This document shows positions 59,468-64,000 of a stretch of DNA of 64,000 nucleotides, piece after piece (within the stretch, counting starts at the first letter, position 1; every line of letters begins with the position of its first letter). Location: NCBI GenBank assembly GCA_050181915.1, contig JBFXCS010000001.1, positions 1,116,001 to 1,180,000 of the forward strand, written 5' to 3'. The notes below the pieces were generated by a model that saw nothing but the letters and a program-made list of their open reading frames with translations, was not told the origin of the DNA and searched no databases. Source of the stretch: JBFXCS01 sp050181915 (lineage in GTDB: Bacteria; Actinomycetota; Thermoleophilia; Miltoncostaeales; Miltoncostaeaceae). The position numbers and the translations under genes are program-made.

Positions 59468-60433
59468 GTGCCCCTCTTCTGGCGCGTCTACATCCCCGGG
59501 GCCGCCGTGCTGGTGGCGGCCGCCCTCGCGCTGATCCTGCTGCCCATACGGGTGAGCTCGCGCGCCGTGCCCGCCGAGATCGCGGTCGTGGTGGCGGGGC
59601 TCGCGGCGCTCCTCGCCGTGAGCATCGTGCTGGTGCGCCGCAGCCTGGCCCCCGTCCGCGAGCTCACCGCCCTCGCGCGGCGCACCGAGCGCCTGCTGCC
59701 CGGCGAGCGCCTGCCCGTGCCCTCCGGCGGCGACGTCTTCGAGGTCGCCGAGCTCGTCGAGACGCTGAACCAGATGATCGCGCGGCTGGAGGAGGAGCGC
59801 GCCGAGAGCTCCCGCCGCAGCCTGCTGGCCCAGGAGGCCGAGCGGCTGCGCATCGCCCACGAGCTCCACGACGAGGTGGGCCAGACGCTGACCGCCGTGC
59901 TGTTGCAGCTGAAGCGGGCGTCCGAACGCGCCCCCGAGGAGCTGCGCGGGGATGTGCGCGGCGCCCAGGAGGCGGCCCGCGCCGGCCTCGACGAGCTGAA
60001 GCGCGTCGTGCGCCAGCTGCGGCCGGAGGCGCTCGACGATCTGGGCCTGCCGAGCGCTCTGACGGCCCTGTCGGCGGCCGTCACCCGCCAGAGCGGCTGC
60101 GAGGTGGCGCGCGAGATCGACCACGGGCTGCCGGAGCTGACGCCCGAGGCGGAGCTCGTGATCTACCGGGTGGCCCAGGAGTCGCTCACCAACGTGGTAC
60201 GCCACTCCGGCGCGAGGCGGGCGCGGCTGTCGCTGCGCCCCGCCGGGGGCGGCGTCGCGATGCGCGTCGCCGACGACGGACGCGGCATGGGGCCGGGCGA
60301 CGAGGACTCGGGCGGCGGAGGCATCCGCGGCATGCGGGAGCGGGCGATGCTCGTGAACGGCACGCTGCGCCTGGGCCCGGCGCCCGAGGGCGGCGTCGAG
60401 GTGCTGCTCACCGTGCCGGCGGGGGCGCCGTGA
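59468..60433 (+). CDS. NarL-type sensor histidine kinase
   Basis: 321 residues. Two membrane helices (~10-28 and ~38-58) with almost no external loop, a HAMP-like linker (LAPVRELTALARRTERL), HisKA_3 with the phospho-His in HELHDEVGQTLTAVL (~135), and HATPase with YRVAQESLTNVVRHSGA, DDGRGM and GGIRGMRERA. The lack of an outer sensor domain suggests it senses the membrane or an internal cue. Its stop overlaps the regulator GTG (GTGA). Confidence 0.93.
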   Translation: MPLFWRVYIPGAAVLVAAALALILLPIRVSSRAVPAEIAVVVAGLAALLAVSIVLVRRSLAPVRELTALARRTERLLPGERLPVPSGGDVFEVAELVETLNQMIARLEEERAESSRRSLLAQEAERLRIAHELHDEVGQTLTAVLLQLKRASERAPEELRGDVRGAQEAARAGLDELKRVVRQLRPEALDDLGLPSALTALSAAVTRQSGCEVAREIDHGLPELTPEAELVIYRVAQESLTNVVRHSGARRARLSLRPAGGGVAMRVADDGRGMGPGDEDSGGGGIRGMRERAMLVNGTLRLGPAPEGGVEVLLTVPAGAP

Positions 60434-61077
60434 CGATCGGGGTGCTGCTGGCCGACGACCACGCGATGGTCCGCCGCGGGCTGCGCCTCGTGCTGGAGGG
60501 CGAGCCGGACATCAGGGTGGTGGCCGAGGCCGGCGACGGGGCCGAGGCCGTCTCCCTGGCGATGGACCCCGCGGTCGACCTGGCGGTCCTCGACGTGGCG
60601 ATGCCGCGCATGACCGGCCTGCAGGCGGCGCGGGAGCTGTCGCGGCGGCGCCCCGACCTGCGGCTGGTGATGCTGTCGATGTACGACAACGAGCAGTACT
60701 TCTTCGAGTCGCTGAAGGCCGGGGCGTCCGGCTACGTGCTCAAGTCGATGGCCGACGAGGACCTGGTGGCGGCGTGCCGCGCCGCGGTGCGGGGGGAGCC
60801 GTTCATCTACCCCGCGGCGGCCTCGGCCCTGATCCGCGACCACCTGGCCCGGGCCGGCGAGGACGGCGAGCTGCCGGGCGACGCGCTCTCGGCCCGCGAG
60901 CTCGAGGTCCTGAAGCTGATCGCCGAGGCCTACACCTCGCGGCAGATCGCCGACGCCCTCGTCATCAGCGTGAAGACGGTGGAGAGCCACCGCGCGAACA
61001 TCCTCGCCAAGCTGGGGATGCGCGACCGGGTGGAGCTGACCCGCTACGCCATCCGGCGGGGCCTCGTCGAGCCGTAG
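60430..61077 (+). CDS. NarL/LuxR-type response regulator
   Basis: 215 residues. Receiver domain: acidic pair LLADDHAMV, phospho-acceptor Asp in VLDVAMPRM (~55), conserved Lys in GYVLKSM. DNA-binding helix-turn-helix: LSARELEVLKLIAEAYTSRQIADALVISVKTVESHRANIL. Overlaps the kinase gene by 4 bases. Target genes unknown; nhaA follows on the same strand. Confidence 0.95.
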   Translation: MTIGVLLADDHAMVRRGLRLVLEGEPDIRVVAEAGDGAEAVSLAMDPAVDLAVLDVAMPRMTGLQAARELSRRRPDLRLVMLSMYDNEQYFFESLKAGASGYVLKSMADEDLVAACRAAVRGEPFIYPAAASALIRDHLARAGEDGELPGDALSARELEVLKLIAEAYTSRQIADALVISVKTVESHRANILAKLGMRDRVELTRYAIRRGLVEP

Positions 61078-61113
61078 GCCGGGCCCCGGTCGGCGCTTTG
61101 GGGTCCGCACCCC

Positions 61114-62616
61114 ATGGCGGGACCGCGCCGCCGCTGCCATCCTGTGGGGGATGACGCGCCGCACCGCCCGCCGAGGGAGCCGCTGAGCCGCACGGACCCC
61201 ACGCGGCCGCGCCTGGTCGCGCCGTGGTCGCACTCCGACCGCGCCGTGCCCCGGGCCGTGGTGCGCCCGCTGCGCGAGTTCGTCCACTGGGAGGCGTCCG
61301 GCGGCCTCGCGCTGCTGGTGGCCACCCTGGCCGCCCTGGTGTGGGCCAACCTCTCCACGGGCTCCTACGAGGACCTGTGGCACACCGCGATCTCGTTCGA
61401 CATCGGCGGCTGGCACGTCTCCGGCGACCTCCGCCACATCGTGAACGACGGCCTGATGACGCTGTTCTTCCTCGTCATCGGGCTGGAGGTGAAGCGGGAG
61501 CTCGCGATCGGCGAGCTGCGCACCCGGCGCGCGGCGATGCTGCCGCTGTTCGCCGCCCTCGGCGGCCTGGCGGTGCCGGCCCTGCTGTTCCTGGCCGTCG
61601 CCGCGGGCAGCGACGCCCAGCACGGCTGGGGCGTGCCGGTGGCGACCGACACGGCCTTCGCGCTCGGCGTGCTGGCGCTGCTGGGCCGCCGGGCGCCGCC
61701 GGCGCTCACCGCGCTGCTGCTCGCCATCGCCGTGATCGACGACCTCGGCGCCATGACGATCATGAGCGTCTTCTACAGCGACGGCCCGCAGCTGGGCTGG
61801 CTGCTGGCCGGCGTCGCCTGCCTGGTGGCGGTGGCCGTGCTCAACCGCATCCACGTACGGCACCTGATGCCCTACCTGGCCCTCGGCCTCGCCGCCTGGG
61901 TGTTCGCGGCCCTGGCGGGCATCCACCCCACGATCGTGGGCGTCGCCCTCGGGCTGCTCACCCCCGTACGGCCCTTCCAGCCGCGCAGCGGCGTCGCGCG
62001 GGAGGCCGGCATCGTGGCCGAGCGCGCCTTCGGCGCCGGGCCGGACCCGGGCACGTCGGCGTGGCGGCGCCTCGCCTACCTGAGCCGCGAGGCGATCGCG
62101 CCGCTCGATCGCATCGAGCACGCCCTGCACCCCTGGACCAGCCTGCTGGTCGTGCCGGTGTTCGCGCTCGCCAACGCCGGCATCGTGCTCGACGGGGCGT
62201 CCATCGACGCCGCCGCCGGCAGCACCCTGACCCTCGCCGTGATGGTGGGCCTGGTGCTGGGCAAGCCGCTGGGCCTGGTGGGGGGCTCGTACCTGGCGGT
62301 GCGGCTGGGGCTGTCGCGCCTGCCGCGGGGAGTGGCCTGGACCCACATGATCGGCCTCGGCGGCCTCGCCGGCATCGGCTTCACCATCTCCCTCTTCGTC
62401 ACCACCCTGGCCTTCAGCGGCGCCGACGCCCTGTCGGCGGCGAAGGTCGGCATCCTCGCCGGGTCGCTGCTGGCCGCCGGCCTCGGGGTGGCCGTGCTGC
62501 TGATCACCGACGCCAGGATCCGGCGGCGCCGCGCCGCCCGCAACGGCGGCGGCCCCGCCCCCGGGGTCTCCGGGGACGGGGCCGCTGAGCCCTACGAGAG
62601 TGCCGAGGCGGTCTAG
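61114..62616 (+). CDS. nhaA: Na+/H+ antiporter NhaA
   Basis: 500 residues from ATG 61114. It exports Na+ for H+, electrogenically. The key acidic pair is in AIAVIDDLGAMTIM, and VATDTAFALGVLALL and NDGLMTLFFLVIGLEVKREL are family blocks; about twelve helices. The N-terminal ~45 residues are poorly conserved. A CTG at 61183, overlapping the stop of an 11-codon ORF (61151-61186) as CTGA, is an alternative start. The last four bases are shared with the convergent gene stop. Confidence 0.93.
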   Translation: MAGPRRRCHPVGDDAPHRPPREPLSRTDPTRPRLVAPWSHSDRAVPRAVVRPLREFVHWEASGGLALLVATLAALVWANLSTGSYEDLWHTAISFDIGGWHVSGDLRHIVNDGLMTLFFLVIGLEVKRELAIGELRTRRAAMLPLFAALGGLAVPALLFLAVAAGSDAQHGWGVPVATDTAFALGVLALLGRRAPPALTALLLAIAVIDDLGAMTIMSVFYSDGPQLGWLLAGVACLVAVAVLNRIHVRHLMPYLALGLAAWVFAALAGIHPTIVGVALGLLTPVRPFQPRSGVAREAGIVAERAFGAGPDPGTSAWRRLAYLSREAIAPLDRIEHALHPWTSLLVVPVFALANAGIVLDGASIDAAAGSTLTLAVMVGLVLGKPLGLVGGSYLAVRLGLSRLPRGVAWTHMIGLGGLAGIGFTISLFVTTLAFSGADALSAAKVGILAGSLLAAGLGVAVLLITDARIRRRRAARNGGGPAPGVSGDGAAEPYESAEAV

Positions 62617-63626
62617 CCCAGGTACTTCGTGGTGTCGATGTTGTGCTCCTCGAGGAGCTTCTTGAAGGTCTCCTTCATCTCCTCGGGGTACTCCGGCAGG
62701 CCGCCGGCCGCGAGGACCTCCTCGGCCCGGGCGCGGATGTTCGGCCCGAAGTCCCAGTCGTCGTCGACGAGCAGGCGGCGGACCTCCTTGTCGGGCCACG
62801 ACACGACCCCCGGGTCACGGCTGAACCTGGCCGCGAGGTCGTCGATCTCCTGGATGCGGCCCGCCGTCGGGGACTGCTCCTGGTGGAGGCCCTTCTCGGT
62901 GAGGGCGGCGTCGACCGCGTCGTCCGGCTCGAGCGGAACGCCGTAGGCGCCCTTGTGGAACAGCTTGCTGAACTTGAGGCGGGGGCGCTGGCCGCCGGCC
63001 TTGAAGTCCTCGAGCGGGTAGCCGATGGCGTGCGCCCAGGTGAACTTCAGGTTCGGGGTGAGGCCGAAGGCCTTCTCCACGCCGCCCGGCTTACGGCCGA
63101 ACGCGATCAGGATGCTGCCGAGGTCCAGCGCCGAGACGGCGAGGGTGGCGGCACCGACCGCCTGGCCGGTCTCGAAGCGCAGCAGGTTCTCGGTGCGCTC
63201 GGTCGGGAAGCTCATCAGACGCGGCACGGTCTGCGTCATCGTGAACTCGTAGTTCCAGCCGTGGTACTTGGTGAGGGCGCCGGACAGCGAGAGCGACGAG
63301 AGACCGTCGTTGGCGCGGCCGTACCAGGCGTTCAGGTTCGTCAGCCAGAAGATCAGGTGCGAGGACTGGTTGATGATCTGGACGTTGAAGCCGGAGACGC
63401 ACTCCTCGATCTCGTCCCAGAGGTCCAGGTCCTCGCCGCGCTTCACGACGATCGCCTCGGTGGCGTTGATGTTCCCCTGGCAGGAGGCGCGGCGGGCGGT
63501 CTGGAGGATGGTCTGGATCTTCCAGTCCTCCACCGTCTTGTCCGGGTCGTAGTAACGAATGCTGCGACGGTCCCCGACCGTCTGCAGGAATGTCTTGTCG
63601 GGGATATCCGCTGCACTGATCGACAT
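62613..63626 (-). CDS. large nitroreductase-family flavoprotein
   Basis: 337 residues, ATG behind GGGGGG. The N-terminus has RRSIRYYDPDKTVEDWKIQTILQTARRASCQGNINATEAIVV, the FMN-binding nitroreductase pattern (RRSIRxYxP, then ARxASxQGN). The C-terminal ~130 residues, with GAYGVPLEPDDAVDAALTEKG and helical end EEHNIDTTKYLG, exceed the usual ~200-residue fold and I cannot place them. The central part keeps GQAVGAATLAVSALDLGSI. Substrate unknown. Stands alone, facing nhaA. Confidence 0.8.
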   Translation of the reverse strand: MSISAADIPDKTFLQTVGDRRSIRYYDPDKTVEDWKIQTILQTARRASCQGNINATEAIVVKRGEDLDLWDEIEECVSGFNVQIINQSSHLIFWLTNLNAWYGRANDGLSSLSLSGALTKYHGWNYEFTMTQTVPRLMSFPTERTENLLRFETGQAVGAATLAVSALDLGSILIAFGRKPGGVEKAFGLTPNLKFTWAHAIGYPLEDFKAGGQRPRLKFSKLFHKGAYGVPLEPDDAVDAALTEKGLHQEQSPTAGRIQEIDDLAARFSRDPGVVSWPDKEVRRLLVDDDWDFGPNIRARAEEVLAAGGLPEYPEEMKETFKKLLEEHNIDTTKYLG

Positions 63627-63822
63627 CTCGCCCCCCTGGGGTCGACTATCTCGGCGTGTGTGACTGCGGGGCGGGCTGCACACGGGACCCGCCGGCCGTC
63701 CGCAATCTACACCGGCTCCCCGGTTCGTGGCGACCGTTGCGAACAGTGAGAAATCGCTCGTGGCGAGTGTCACGAGCGGATACCCGGGACAGCGCCGTCC
63801 CGCCGCGTCCCGGCGCGATCGG

Positions 63823-63828
63823 TAGGCT
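63823..63828 (+). promoter_or_regulatory. -10 box (TAGGCT), leaderless-type
   Basis: TAGGCT ends 7 bases before the ATG at 63836, without a ribosome-binding site, matching the geometry before 19742 and 33110. Confidence 0.5.
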
Positions 63829-63835
63829 CCGGGAC

Positions 63836-64000
63836 ATGCCCAAACTACTCTTCGTGACCGTCCCCACGGACGCCGTCAAGAACAACGAGGGGAAGGTCCG
63901 CTTCCCCGGTACGGACACCGCCGTCGAGCGCCTCACGGACGCCGGCTGGGAGGTCGAGGTCGTCGAGCCGCTGTGGCCGAAGCCCCTCGACGCCGCCAAG
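63836..64000 (+). CDS. unidentified protein, 5' part only
   Basis: Fifty-five codons are visible before the window ends. It reads PKLLFVTVPTDAVKNNEGKV, FPGTDTAVERLTDAGWEVEV, VEPLWPKPLDAAK, an alternating beta/helix start like a small Rossmann or flavodoxin-type fold. No signal peptide. Leaderless-type promoter. Too little is present to name it. Confidence 0.7.
   Translation, partial: MPKLLFVTVPTDAVKNNEGKVRFPGTDTAVERLTDAGWEVEVVEPLWPKPLDAAK

Overview
The window is about 64 kb of very GC-rich DNA, with codon third positions almost always G or C. The gene content is that of a rod-shaped, Gram-positive-lineage, high-GC bacterium: mreBCD-mrdA-rodA, a 334- to 348-residue MreB, ClpXP with trigger factor, DUF1707 proteins, leaderless-type promoters and many Sec-exported RTX proteins. 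I infer Actinomycetota, most likely a deep-branching class such as Thermoleophilia. That assignment rests on gene content and style, not on a marker-gene tree. Almost all housekeeping genes lie on the minus strand, so they are read from right to left.

Layout. 1-2.6 kb: two secreted proteins (one cut by the window edge) flanking tRNA-Ala(GGC). 2.8-7.7 kb: the ribosome/proline block rplU-rpmA-obg-proB-proA-nadD-rsfS. 7.8-9.4 kb: a plus-strand orphan solute-binding protein between rplU and the RNase E/G gene. 9.4-19.5 kb: the cell-shape operon mreB-mreC-mreD-mrdA-mrdA-rodA-DUF697-rng, with two tandem PBP2 genes. 19.7-21.5 kb: a small charged protein and a drug-efflux MFS pump. 21.6-32.8 kb: a long minus-strand run tig-clpP-clpX-valS-folC-membrane protein-ndk-maf-polysaccharide deacetylase-YcaQ. 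32.9-33.0 kb: tRNA-Leu and tRNA-His. 33.1-41.7 kb: accessory and metabolic genes, namely a cupin, an FlK-like thioesterase, a DUF1707 sensor-like protein, an RTX protein, MFS, cytochrome c, alcohol dehydrogenase, KTSC, BirA and a small membrane protein. 41.76-44.83 kb: a decayed mobile island with a frameshifted serine-recombinase start, a secreted RCC1-repeat protein and a relaxase-like remnant. 44.8-49.9 kb: a tightly overlapping transporter cassette (two APC-USP permeases, a small membrane protein, two TrkA/RCK proteins). 50-58.8 kb: a secreted phytase-like/GDPD protein, two paralogous RTX proteins and a secreted repeat protein. 59-64 kb: tRNA-Arg(TCT), a Mop protein, a NarL-type two-component system, NhaA, a large nitroreductase-like protein, and the start of one more gene.

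The genes are packed with start/stop overlaps (ATGA, GTGA, TGATG, TAATG). A notable theme is CTGA overlaps. folC, rodA, rng, maf and rsfS have no ATG, GTG or TTG at the start that conservation requires, but they do have an in-frame CTG, in three cases behind a strong Shine-Dalgarno. mreB and nadD similarly appear to need an ATC or other rare start. A second theme is a set of single genes whose start codon lies 6-7 bases after a TAnnnT-like -10 box, which suggests leaderless transcripts. Other items worth attention are the degenerate Obg GTPase, the permuted GDPD domain, the APC-USP/TrkA cassette, the RTX paralogues and a cluster of CCAATTGG palindromes.
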